From contig NZ_FRXO01000014.1 in assembly GCF_900148505.1 (NCBI RefSeq), positions 1 to 64,000 of the forward strand: DNA of 64,000 nt, written 5' to 3'. A program made the translations under genes and the position numbers. Position 1 is the first letter of the stretch. Every line of letters starts with the position of its first letter. The DNA is from Pseudoxanthobacter soli DSM 19599 (GTDB lineage: Bacteria; Pseudomonadota; Alphaproteobacteria; Rhizobiales; Segnochrobactraceae). Below, piece by piece: positions 48,017-56,557 of the stretch. The notes below the pieces were generated by a model that was not told the DNA's origin, made no database searches, and saw only the letters and a list, made by a program, of their open reading frames with translations.

Positions 48017-49014
48017 AAAGCCATCGCCGCCTCCTGACGGATCCAGCGGCGGAATTCCGCCACCACCGGCTTCTCAGAAAAGGCCGGGCTCGTCAGGACG
48101 TGGAACCCGTCCTCGGTCGAGATCGCCGCCTCGAACGGTCGGACGAGGCGGCCGGTCTTGAGATCGTGCTCGACGAGCAGGTGGCTGGCGAGCGCGATGC
48201 CCTGGCCCTGCACGGCGGCGTCGAGCATCACCCCGGCGTCGTTGAAGAACAGGGTTTCCTCGAACGAGATCGAACCGACGCCGGCGGCGCTGAACCAGGC
48301 CGCCCACAGGCTGGAATTGGCCGCCTGCAGCAGCGTGTGCCGGCTGAGATCGTGGGGCCGCAGGATGGCCGGGCCTTCGCGCAGCAGCGTCGGACTGCAC
48401 ACCGGAAAGAAGCGGTCGCGCCCGAGCGGTTCCGCATGAACGTCCGGCCACGGCCCGCGACCCCAGCGAATGGCGACGTCGATGTCCTGCCGGTCGAAGT
48501 CCACCGGATCGCTGGAAGCGAGCAGCGTGACCTTGACCTGCGGGTTGAGCTGCATGAACCGCTTCAGGCGCGGCACCAGCCAGCGCGAGGCGATCGACGG
48601 CAGCGCGTTGACGCAGAGCACGGCGGGGGCCTTGGGATCGGCGATACGGTCGCAGGCACGCGCGAGCAGACTGAGCGACTCGCTGACGGCGCTCGCGAGC
48701 GAATTTCCCTCCCGGGTCAGTTCGACCCGGCGCGGCAGGCGACGGAACAGGCGGACGTCGAGCAGGTCCTCCAACTGGCGGATCTGCTGGCTGACGGCCG
48801 ACTGGGTGACGCAGAGTTCGTCCGCGGCCGTGGTGAAGCTCCCGTGCCGTGCGGCGGCGTCGAACACCCGGAACAGGTTCAGGGGCGGCAACCGGTGCAT
48901 GCGCTTGCCGGCGCGCGGTTCGCCCGCTTCGCTGCGTTCGTCACCGGCGACCAGCTTGCCCCCGAGCAGCTTGCCCCCAAGTGCGTCCGAAGCGGGATTG
49001 ACCCGGTCCGTCAT
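48013..49014 (-). CDS. LysR-family transcriptional regulator (GcvA-like)
   Basis: 333 residues from ATG 49014, chosen for the strong GGGAGGGG upstream; a more family-like start, ATG 48900 (MHRLPPLNLFRVFDAAARHG), would give 295 residues, and the intervening 38 residues contain a tandem repeat (GGKLLGGKL). The helix-turn-helix reads FTTAADELCVTQSAVSQQIR and the GcvA-type effector domain follows (DIDVAIRWGRGPWPDVHAEP, GVMLDAAVQGQGIALASHLL). It lies 44 nt after the leftward monooxygenase gene and probably controls the divergent catabolic genes. Confidence 0.9.
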   Translation of the reverse strand: MTDRVNPASDALGGKLLGGKLVAGDERSEAGEPRAGKRMHRLPPLNLFRVFDAAARHGSFTTAADELCVTQSAVSQQIRQLEDLLDVRLFRRLPRRVELTREGNSLASAVSESLSLLARACDRIADPKAPAVLCVNALPSIASRWLVPRLKRFMQLNPQVKVTLLASSDPVDFDRQDIDVAIRWGRGPWPDVHAEPLGRDRFFPVCSPTLLREGPAILRPHDLSRHTLLQAANSSLWAAWFSAAGVGSISFEETLFFNDAGVMLDAAVQGQGIALASHLLVEHDLKTGRLVRPFEAAISTEDGFHVLTSPAFSEKPVVAEFRRWIRQEAAMAF

Positions 49015-49058
49015 TGCCCCTCCCATTCCTGCCGCCAAGGCGGCGTCCGCCAGCCGTG

Positions 49059-50135
49059 TCAGGCCGCGTCCTGCATATCCACGTCCCGCAGCTCGACCAG
49101 CCCTTCGAGCCGCGGAATGACATCGCAGCCGAAGCGCTCCATGGAGGCCAGCGTCTCACGCCGGCCGATGCCGGCAAAGCCCATGAAGCACGACAGATGC
49201 GTCGGCTTCAGCGCCACGATCTCTTCGTAGAGCTTCTCGGCGCAATATTCCGCCGGCCCGATGACGGCGTTTTCGAGGAAGTCGTCGAGCGGCGGCTCGT
49301 CGTTCAGCGGCATCAGCCGCAGGAACGGGCCGTCCTTTTTCGGCAGCGCCGCGGTGGCGAGCGGCACGGCGGCGCGGGCGAGATCGCGCACGCAGGCCGC
49401 GGCATGGCGCGCATCGTTCTCGTCGTCGGTCACATAGACATAGCGCTGCACGGCAAGCGGCATCGTCGCCGGATTGCCGCCGGCGGCGGCCCAGCGCTCC
49501 ACGATCACGTCGCGGAAGGCGGTGGCGGCATTGAGACCGCGATGACCGAAGCTCATGAACGGGGTGTGGCCGTGACGGGCCATGCGCGCCACCAGCTCGG
49601 GATGGCTGGAGGCGACGAACACCTCCGGCATCGCCAGGCCGAACGGGCGCATCGACAGCTCGGTGCGGGGAATGTCGAACATCGTGCCGCGATATTCGAT
49701 CACGCCGCTCGTCAGGCCCTGCTCGATGATGTCCCACGCCTCCATCATCTTCTGGTGGCGATAGTTCGGATCGACCCGGAAGCGGTCGAACTCATAGGGC
49801 TGGTAGCCGGTGCCGAGACCGAGAACCAGCCGCCCGCGGGTGAGGAGATCGGCAAAGGCAGCTTCCTGCACGATCCGCAGCGGCTCGTAGAACGGCAGGG
49901 CGAGCACGGCCGGGCCAAGACGGATGCGCGAGGTCTCGGCGGCGCAATGCGCCACCATGAGAAGCGATGACGGGCAGATCGAATGGTTGGTGAAGTTATG
50001 CTCCGCGAACCACGCGACGTCGAACCCCATGTCCTCGGCCATCCGCACGGTGTCGACCGTCGTGCGCAGCACGGACGCCGGCGACGTGTTGCGGTCATAG
50101 AGACCCATGAGGCTGAACAAGCCCAACTTGACCAT
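49059..50135 (-). CDS. LLM-class (bacterial luciferase-like) FMN-dependent monooxygenase, paralogue 1
   Basis: 358 residues from ATG 50135, with GGGAGGA upstream. The luciferase-like TIM-barrel begins MVKLGLFSLMGLYDRNTSPA and continues with VRMAEDMGFDVAWFAEHNFT, RIRLGPAVLALPFYEPLRIV and GRLVLGLGTGYQPYEFDRF, which form the FMN and substrate pocket. It uses reduced flavin supplied by a separate reductase, for which the gene at 58105 is a candidate. It is a close paralogue of the gene at 51206 (same start LFxLMGL and AWFAEHxFTN). The substrate is unknown. Confidence 0.92.
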   Translation of the reverse strand: MVKLGLFSLMGLYDRNTSPASVLRTTVDTVRMAEDMGFDVAWFAEHNFTNHSICPSSLLMVAHCAAETSRIRLGPAVLALPFYEPLRIVQEAAFADLLTRGRLVLGLGTGYQPYEFDRFRVDPNYRHQKMMEAWDIIEQGLTSGVIEYRGTMFDIPRTELSMRPFGLAMPEVFVASSHPELVARMARHGHTPFMSFGHRGLNAATAFRDVIVERWAAAGGNPATMPLAVQRYVYVTDDENDARHAAACVRDLARAAVPLATAALPKKDGPFLRLMPLNDEPPLDDFLENAVIGPAEYCAEKLYEEIVALKPTHLSCFMGFAGIGRRETLASMERFGCDVIPRLEGLVELRDVDMQDAA

Positions 50136-50207
50136 GACAGTCCTCCCATCGGGTCCGACGGTAGGCCGGCAAGGGCGGGCGGGCAAATTAGCCGTTCTTA
50201 TTGCAGG

Positions 50208-50254
50208 CCAAGCTCTGCTGGGGCTTTGCCCGCCAGCCCAAGCTGCACTGGGGC
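50208..50254. repeat. Two-copy direct repeat in the divergent promoter
   Basis: CCAAGCTCTGCTGGGGC (50208-50224) and CCAAGCTGCACTGGGGC (50238-50254) are near-identical 17-bp copies spaced 30 bp start to start (about three helical turns), in the 274-bp gap between divergent catabolic genes. The spacing suits two dimers of a regulator on one face of the DNA, but LysR-type T-N11-A sites are not obvious. Confidence 0.45.
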
Positions 50255-50409
50255 ATCGCCGTCCGGCGGCCCCCAGCTAATCCATTCAGTAGAATTGATC
50301 GTTTGTCGCGCCGCTTTTGCGTCTGCGACAGTCCCTCACGTCGGCGCCACCGATCGGCATTCGCCCTTCGAGATCGACACCCGTCGTAGCCTCAGCATGT
50401 GGAGCCTTT

Positions 50410-51141
50410 ATGAAGGGCCAGACCGTTATCGTAACCGGCGGCGCTAGCGGACTCGGCAAGGCCGTGTGCCAGGGCGTCGCCGCCGAGGGCGCAACCGCCG
50501 TCGTCCTCGACCTCAACGCCGAGACCGCGGGCGCGGTCGTTGACGAGATCGCCGCCGCGGGCGGCAGCGCCTTCGCCGTGATCGGCGACATCACCACCCG
50601 CGACAGCGCGGCGGCCCTGTTCGCCGAAGCGGCCGGGAAGGCCGGGCGGATCCATGGGCTCGTCAACTGCGCCGGCGTTTATCCGCGCAAGCCCATCCTG
50701 GAAATCACCGACGCCGACTGGGACTTCAGCTTCTCCGTCAATGTGAAGGGGCTCTATCATGTCTCGGTCGCGGCCATCGAGCACATGAAGGCCGCCGGCG
50801 GCGGGCGCATTGTCAACGTCGCCTCCATCGACGCCTTCAAGGCGCACCCGAAGAACATGCACTATGCCGCGATGAAGGCGGCAGTCGTCAGCCTGACCAA
50901 GAGCCTCGGCATCGCGTTCTGCGCGGACGGCATCCTGATCAACGGCGTCGGCCCGGCCGCCATCGCGACGGAAAAGGCCAAGGCCGCGGGCTTCCTGCCG
51001 GAACTGATCGCCCAGGCGCCCATCGGCCGCGTCGCCGAGCCGGCGGACATCGCCGACGTCATCCTGTTCCTGCTGTCGGAGAAGAACCGCTACATGGTCG
51101 GCGAGACCGTCGCCGTTTCCGGCGGGTACTTCATCCCCTGA
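50410..51141 (+). CDS. SDR-family oxidoreductase
   Basis: 243 residues from ATG 50410 with GGAG upstream; the frame is open upstream. NAD(P) site VTGGASGLGKAV, the structural NCAG (in place of NNAG), catalytic Ser in NVASIDAF and the pair Tyr/Lys in HYAAMKAA are present. The C-terminus VGETVAVSGGYFIP is typical. It lies between two luciferase-like monooxygenase genes and probably oxidises an alcohol intermediate of the same pathway. Confidence 0.9.
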   Translation: MKGQTVIVTGGASGLGKAVCQGVAAEGATAVVLDLNAETAGAVVDEIAAAGGSAFAVIGDITTRDSAAALFAEAAGKAGRIHGLVNCAGVYPRKPILEITDADWDFSFSVNVKGLYHVSVAAIEHMKAAGGGRIVNVASIDAFKAHPKNMHYAAMKAAVVSLTKSLGIAFCADGILINGVGPAAIATEKAKAAGFLPELIAQAPIGRVAEPADIADVILFLLSEKNRYMVGETVAVSGGYFIP

Positions 51142-51205
51142 TCCGCACCCCTGGTTCCCCTTGGCCGGCCTTGCGGGGCGGGCCGAAACAGATGGCAATC
51201 GTCCT

Positions 51206-52285
51206 ATGAATTTCGGTTTGTTCAACCTGATGGGATTGCGCGACAATCCCGGCGGCGTGGCGGGCGTGATCGAGGATACCCGCTCCATGGTGAAGCTGGC
51301 GGAGGACGTCGGCTTCGAGATCGCCTGGTTCGCCGAACACCATTTCACCAACTATTCCGTCAGTGTGTCGCCGCTGCTGACCGCGGCCGTGATGGCCGGC
51401 TCGACGAGCCGCATCAAGCTCGGCGCGGGCGTGGTGGTGCTGCCGCTCTATCACCCGATGCGCGTCGCCCAGGAGATCGCCTTCCTCGACCAGGCGACCG
51501 GCGGGCGGGCGGTGATCGGCGTCGGCACCGGCTATCAGGCCTACGAGTTCGAGCGCTACGGCGCCGACGTCGCGAAGAAGACGGAAATCTTCCTCGAATA
51601 CTGGTCCATCGTCGAGCAGCTCCTGACCACCGGCAAGGCGTCGTTCAAGGGCGAGCACATCACGATCCCCGATTCCGTCGTCACGGTGCGGCCGCTCCAG
51701 ACGCCGATGCCGTCGGTCTACTGCACCTCGCCCCACCCGCCGATCCTGAAGGCGCTGTCGAAGTGGGGCGGCGTGCCGTTCATCACCGCGGGCTGGCGCG
51801 GCAGCCAGGCGCTGTTCGGCATCGCCGAGGCGGTGCGCGGCGCATGGGTGGCCGCCGGGCTCGACGGGCCGTCGATGCCGGTGGCGCTGCAGCAATATAT
51901 CCACGTCACCGACAGCCGGCAGGAGGCGCTGGAAGCCGGCGAGCGCGCCCGCTATGTCGGCCGCATGGTCCACGGCCTGCGCACCTCGAACCTCGCCCTC
52001 GACGGCTCGTTCGTCATCGCCCCGCCGATCCCGGACGAGCCGCCGATCGAGACCTTCGTCGACAACCTGCTGATCGGCGATCCGCACCACGTCGCCGCGC
52101 GGCTGGTGGAGGAAATCCGCCGCCTGAACCCGCAGCACTACAACTGCTTCTTCCAGTTCGGCGACATGCCGGTCGCCCGCGCCCGCCGCTCGCTGGAGCG
52201 CTTCGCCGCCGAGGTGCTGCCGCTGGTGGAGCGCGAAGTCGGCCCGCTTTCGGCCGTCGGCAAGCCGCCGGCGATCGCGGCCTAA
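51206..52285 (+). CDS. LLM-class (bacterial luciferase-like) FMN-dependent monooxygenase, paralogue 2
   Basis: 359 residues from ATG 51206. The same barrel blocks as the gene at 49059 are seen: MNFGLFNLMGLRDNPGGVAG, FEIAWFAEHHFTNYSVSVSP, RIKLGAGVVVLPLYHPMRVA and RAVIGVGTGYQAYEFERYGA. The C-terminal thirds also match (AARLVEEIRRLNPQHYNCFF versus AEKLYEEIVALKPTHLSCFM). Two paralogues in one cluster could be successive oxidation steps or one heteromeric enzyme like bacterial luciferase alpha/beta. Probably co-transcribed with the SDR before it and the ABC genes after it. Confidence 0.92.
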   Translation: MNFGLFNLMGLRDNPGGVAGVIEDTRSMVKLAEDVGFEIAWFAEHHFTNYSVSVSPLLTAAVMAGSTSRIKLGAGVVVLPLYHPMRVAQEIAFLDQATGGRAVIGVGTGYQAYEFERYGADVAKKTEIFLEYWSIVEQLLTTGKASFKGEHITIPDSVVTVRPLQTPMPSVYCTSPHPPILKALSKWGGVPFITAGWRGSQALFGIAEAVRGAWVAAGLDGPSMPVALQQYIHVTDSRQEALEAGERARYVGRMVHGLRTSNLALDGSFVIAPPIPDEPPIETFVDNLLIGDPHHVAARLVEEIRRLNPQHYNCFFQFGDMPVARARRSLERFAAEVLPLVEREVGPLSAVGKPPAIAA

Positions 52286-52421
52286 GGACCATCGGAGATC
52301 GCCGGCGGACCGCGGGGGAGAGCCGCGGCCGGCGGCGCGGAGACCAGAGCCTGAAAAAGAACACCTGATCCACAGGACAGGGCACCTGCAACCATAAGGC
52401 CTGCAACCAGAAGGGTAGACC

Positions 52422-53672
52422 ATGAGAAAGACCAGCGCCTGCGCCTTTGCGCTCGCCGCGGCCTTGATGGCCTCGACGGGAATCGCGCCGACAAGCGTCG
52501 CGGCCGAGACCGTCGGCCCCGTGACCGACGACATCGGCGTCGTCGAGGTTCCGAAGGGCCAGCCGATCCTGATCGGCGGCTATTCCTCGCAGTCGGGCGG
52601 CGATACCAACCAGGGCATCGACGAACTGCGCGGCGCCGAAGTCGCCATCGGCGACCTGGACGGCAAGGTGCTGGGCTTCGACGTGAAGCTCGTCGGCGAG
52701 GACGCCCAGTGCACCGCCGAAGGCGGCCAGACGGCGGCGACCAAGCTCGCCGGCAACAAGCAGATCGTCGCCGTGCTCGGCCCGTCCTGCTCGTCCGGCG
52801 CCCGCGTCGGCGCCCCGATCCTGTGGAATGTCGGCATCCCCAGCGTCGCGTTCGGCGCGACCTCGCCGTCGCTCACCGCCGCCGACCGGCCGGACGGTTT
52901 CAAGGGCTTCCTGCGGGTCATCCCGAACGACCTGAAGGCCGGCGAGTTCGCCGCCGCCTATCTCTACGATCAGGTCGGGCTGAAGACCGCCGCCACCATC
53001 CACGACGGCAGCCCCTACACCGAGCAGCTGGTCCGCGCCTTCGAGAAGAACTTCAAGGAGAAGGGCGGCACGATCACCGCCAGCGAGGCGATCTCGCCCA
53101 CCGACACCGACATGCGCCCGGTGCTGACCCGCATCGCCCAGGGCAAGCCGCAGGTGATCTTCACGCCGGTGTTCGTGGCGAGCGTCGGCTTCATCCTGCG
53201 CCAGAAGGGCGAGGTTCCCGAGCTGAAGGACACCCAGATCCTCGGCGGCGAAGGCACCTTCAGCGCCAACACCATCGAGGCCGCCGGCCCCTCCGTGATC
53301 GGCTACCGCATCACCGGTCCCTCGACCGACCTGTTCTCCAAGCAGTTCCCGGCCTTCGTCGAGAAGTTCAAGGAGGAATATGGCGAGGCCCCGATCGGCG
53401 GCTTCAGCGCCTACGGCTATGATTCCGCGCTGCTGACGATGAAGGCCATCGAGAAGGTCGGCAAGACCGACGCCGACGGCAATCTCTATATCGGCCGCAA
53501 GGCGCTGTTCGACGCGATGATGGCGACGAAGGACCTGCCGGCGCTGACGGGCACCCTCAACTGCGACGCCAACGGCGACTGCGGCGCCTCGGCCTATGCC
53601 ATCTGGGAGTTCGTCAACGACGATCCCTCGACGTTCGAGCCGGGCGTGAACCCGAAGCGGATCTATCCGTGA
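52422..53672 (+). CDS. Branched-chain-amino-acid-type ABC transporter substrate-binding protein
   Basis: 416 residues with a signal peptide (KTSACAFALAAALMASTGIA ... VAA). The mature part has the LivK-type two-lobed periplasmic binding fold: ILIGGYSSQSGGDTNQGIDE (start of lobe 1), the Ser-rich AVLGPSCSSGARVGAPI ligand loop, and GGFSAYGYDSALLTMKAIEK near the end. It opens a five-gene LIV-type importer. Ligands of this family are very diverse; context suggests an organic acid, amide or heterocycle degraded by the monooxygenases. Confidence 0.93.
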   Translation: MRKTSACAFALAAALMASTGIAPTSVAAETVGPVTDDIGVVEVPKGQPILIGGYSSQSGGDTNQGIDELRGAEVAIGDLDGKVLGFDVKLVGEDAQCTAEGGQTAATKLAGNKQIVAVLGPSCSSGARVGAPILWNVGIPSVAFGATSPSLTAADRPDGFKGFLRVIPNDLKAGEFAAAYLYDQVGLKTAATIHDGSPYTEQLVRAFEKNFKEKGGTITASEAISPTDTDMRPVLTRIAQGKPQVIFTPVFVASVGFILRQKGEVPELKDTQILGGEGTFSANTIEAAGPSVIGYRITGPSTDLFSKQFPAFVEKFKEEYGEAPIGGFSAYGYDSALLTMKAIEKVGKTDADGNLYIGRKALFDAMMATKDLPALTGTLNCDANGDCGASAYAIWEFVNDDPSTFEPGVNPKRIYP

Positions 53673-54763
53673 CGAGCGTCACCGGAACCAGGGCGCCGGG
53701 TCCACTCGCAGAGTGGCTCCGGCGCTCGACCTGGGTCGACCACATCCTGCTGGCGATCCGCGTCGTCGTCGCGACCCTGGTGATCGTCGGGGTCGTCGGC
53801 TCCATCCTCGCCGACACCTATTCGGCGGCGAACTGGATCTCGTTCATCGTGTTCGGGCTGACCATCGGCAGTGTCTATGCCCTGATCGCGCTCGGTTACA
53901 CCATGGTCTACGGCATCCTGCGCATGATCAACTTCGCCCACGGCGACGTGATGATGGTGGGCTCCTTCGCCGGGCTGTTCGCGGCCGACGCCCTCAACAA
54001 GGCCGGCGCCACCAACGCGGTGCCGCTGCTGGCGCTGCCCCTGGTGCTGGCGGCGGGCATGGCCGCAGGCGGCCTCGTCTCGATGGCGATCGAGCGCGTC
54101 GCCTACCGGCCGTTCCTGCACGTGCGCTCGCTGGCGCCGCTGATCTGCGCCATCGGCCTGACCTTCGTGCTGCAATATTCCGCCCGCGGGCTGTTCGGTA
54201 CCCGCAACCGCGCCTATCCCGGTTTCGGCTGGATGGAAGGCTCGGTGACGGTGTTCGGCACGACCTTCCAGATCACCCAGCTCATCGCCTTCGCCGCCGC
54301 CATCATCATGCTCGCCGGGCTGCTCGCCGTCGTCCGCCTGACCCCGCTCGGCAAGGCGATGCGCGCGGTGGCCGAGGACCGCGACGCCGCCGCCCTCGTC
54401 GGCATCGATGTCGGGCGCGTCATCGTCGCGACCTTCGCCATCGGCGGCGCGATGGCCGGCGTCGCCGGCGTGCTCTACGCGCTCGTGTTCAAGCAGATCA
54501 CCGTGTTCATGGGCTTCTTCCTCGGCGTGAAGGGCTTCGCCGCGGCGATCCTCGGCGGCATCGGCAATCTCGGCGGCGCGATGCTCGGCGGCCTGGTGCT
54601 CGGCCTCGCCGAGGCGCTGGGGCCCGCGCTGCTGCTCGAAGGCTTCAACATTCCCGCGCCCTACCAGCTCAAGGACGTCATCGGCTACGGCATGCTGGTG
54701 ATGATCCTCATCTTCCGCCCCCAGGGCCTGCTCGGCGAGCGGCTTTCCACCAAGAGGGCCTGA
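53669..54763 (+). CDS. LivH-type ABC transporter permease
   Basis: 364 residues from GTG 53669, overlapping the binding-protein stop (GTGA). The LivH core starts near residue 50 (ISFIVFGLTIGSVYALIALG, YTMVYGILRMINFAHGDVMM) and ends with ILGGIGNLGGAMLGGLVLGL and LLGERL. About 50 residues with an additional helix (LLAIRVVVATLVIVGVVGSI) precede the usual start. It forms the membrane channel with the next gene product. Confidence 0.93.
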   Translation: MTSVTGTRAPGPLAEWLRRSTWVDHILLAIRVVVATLVIVGVVGSILADTYSAANWISFIVFGLTIGSVYALIALGYTMVYGILRMINFAHGDVMMVGSFAGLFAADALNKAGATNAVPLLALPLVLAAGMAAGGLVSMAIERVAYRPFLHVRSLAPLICAIGLTFVLQYSARGLFGTRNRAYPGFGWMEGSVTVFGTTFQITQLIAFAAAIIMLAGLLAVVRLTPLGKAMRAVAEDRDAAALVGIDVGRVIVATFAIGGAMAGVAGVLYALVFKQITVFMGFFLGVKGFAAAILGGIGNLGGAMLGGLVLGLAEALGPALLLEGFNIPAPYQLKDVIGYGMLVMILIFRPQGLLGERLSTKRA

Positions 54764-54766
54764 GGC

Positions 54767-56557
54767 ATGACGTTCGCCGCCGTTACAAGCTCGTTCCGTC
54801 TCGAACGCCGACGCCGCGGCCCGCTGGGCGAGACGCTGCGCGTCGGCCTGTTCACCGGCCTCGCCGCCGTCGCGTTCGCCATGATCGGCGCTTACGTGAT
54901 CATGGACAAGCGCTGGGTTGTGGAGGACACGCTCACGCTGTCGCAGCTGGTGGTGGCGCTGATCGCCGTGGTCGGCGGCGCGCTCGCCGCAAAGGCCGCC
55001 GCGACCGCGGGCGCGCCCTCGGGCGCACACTGGATCGGCGCCGGTGCCCTCGCCGGGCTGGTGGCGGGCGTGATGCTCGCCGCGCTGGTCCTGCTCGTCG
55101 CCAGCGTCAACATGCGCTCGATCCTCGTCGCGGCGAGCCCGATGCTGGTGCGGTCGCTGAGCTTCGGCATGGGCCTCGCCTCGGCGAAGGCGCTCGCCTT
55201 CATCGCCGGATGCGGCGCGGTCGGCGGCGCGCTGGGCGGCGTGCTGTTCGCCCTTCCCGAGCGGGCGCGGAAGGCGGTCGTCGCCGGGTTCGCGGCCGTT
55301 CTCATCGCCGGCCTGTTCCGCGACGTGTTCGCGAGCGTGCTCGACAACATTCCCGGGCTCGGCAGCCTGGAAGGCGACATCTTCGGCTTCATGGGCGTCA
55401 ATCCCGGCGCGGCGGTGGTGCTGTTCATCGTCGGCGCGGTGCTGAGCCTGGCGCGCGGCAGCGTGATCGCCCGCACCAGCGGCGAAGTCGGCGAACGACG
55501 CCGCCGGCGCGCCGGCATCGGCGTGATGATCGCGGTGATCGTGGTGCTGCCGCTCGTGACGAACGCCTTCGTCGCGCAGGTGGCGATGCTCGTCGCGCTC
55601 TACATCCTGATGGGCATGGGCCTCAACATCGAACTCGGCCTCGCCGGTCTCGTGGACCTCGGCTTCGTGGCGTTCTTCGCCGTCGGCGCCTACACCGTCG
55701 CGCTGCTCTGCTCGACGACGCCCGCGGCGATCGCCCACGTCTCGTTCTGGATCGCGCTGCCGATCGCCGTGGTGCTGGCGGCCGTGTCGGGCCTGATCTT
55801 CGGACTGCCGGTGCTGCGCGTCCGGGGCGACTATCTCGCCATGGCGACGCTGGCACTCGGCGAGATCGTGCGCGTGCTCGTCCTCTCCGACGCGCTGAGC
55901 CCCACCCTCGGCGGCTCGCAGGGCATCATCGAGATCGCCCGGCCCGCCATCGGCAACCTGATCCTGAAGACGCCTGCGGAACTCTACTATCTCGCGCTCG
56001 TGCTCGCCGGCGTGGTCGGGCTCGTCTCCTGGCGGCTGCAGCATTCCCGCATCGGGCGGGCATGGCTGGCGGTGCGCGAGGACGAGGACGTCGCCCAGGC
56101 GCTCGGCATCGACCTCGTGGCGGTGAAGCTTCTGGCCTATACCGTCGGCGCCGCCTTCGCAGGCGCGGCCGGCGCGGTGTTCGCCGTGCTGATCGGCTCG
56201 GTGTTCCCGCACTCCTTCCAGCTCGTGGTCTCGATCAACGTGCTGGCGATCCTCGTGATCGGCGGCCTCGGCAGCCTGCCGGGCGTGGTGGTCGGCGCGG
56301 TGGCGCTGATCGGCCTGCCGGAGCTGCTGCGTGAGTTCGGCGAGTTCCGCTACCTGTTCTACGGCCTCGCGCTGGTGGCGATGATGCACCTTAAGTCCGA
56401 GGGTCTCTGGCCGGCGCACGCCCAGGAGGATCTCGCCGGCGAAGATCTCGCCCGCGACGACCGGGCGGAGCGCACGCCCGCCCCCGGCAAGGACGCCCTA
56501 CCCGTTGCGGAAGCCCCGCGCGGCACGGTTTCCCTCGCGGAGGCGGCCAATGCCTGA
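54767..56557 (+). CDS. LivM-type ABC transporter permease with long N-terminal membrane extension
   Basis: 596 residues, against the usual 320-430. The canonical LivM core begins about residue 245 (LYILMGMGLNIELGLAGLVD, LGFVAFFAVGAYTVALL; later LRVRGDYLAMATLALGEIVR and SVFPHSFQLVVSINVLAILV). The first 240 residues add roughly six further hydrophobic segments, including VALIAVVGGALAAKAAATAG and MGVNPGAAVVLFIVGAVLSL. The C-terminal 45 residues are acidic and polar. It starts 3 nt after livH. Confidence 0.92.
   Translation: MTFAAVTSSFRLERRRRGPLGETLRVGLFTGLAAVAFAMIGAYVIMDKRWVVEDTLTLSQLVVALIAVVGGALAAKAAATAGAPSGAHWIGAGALAGLVAGVMLAALVLLVASVNMRSILVAASPMLVRSLSFGMGLASAKALAFIAGCGAVGGALGGVLFALPERARKAVVAGFAAVLIAGLFRDVFASVLDNIPGLGSLEGDIFGFMGVNPGAAVVLFIVGAVLSLARGSVIARTSGEVGERRRRRAGIGVMIAVIVVLPLVTNAFVAQVAMLVALYILMGMGLNIELGLAGLVDLGFVAFFAVGAYTVALLCSTTPAAIAHVSFWIALPIAVVLAAVSGLIFGLPVLRVRGDYLAMATLALGEIVRVLVLSDALSPTLGGSQGIIEIARPAIGNLILKTPAELYYLALVLAGVVGLVSWRLQHSRIGRAWLAVREDEDVAQALGIDLVAVKLLAYTVGAAFAGAAGAVFAVLIGSVFPHSFQLVVSINVLAILVIGGLGSLPGVVVGAVALIGLPELLREFGEFRYLFYGLALVAMMHLKSEGLWPAHAQEDLAGEDLARDDRAERTPAPGKDALPVAEAPRGTVSLAEAANA

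Noticed and set aside
53663-56419. 918-residue minus-strand frame opposite livH/livM
   Set aside because: Very rich in His, Asp, Glu, Arg and Gln with no domain; the plus strand carries clear permease genes.
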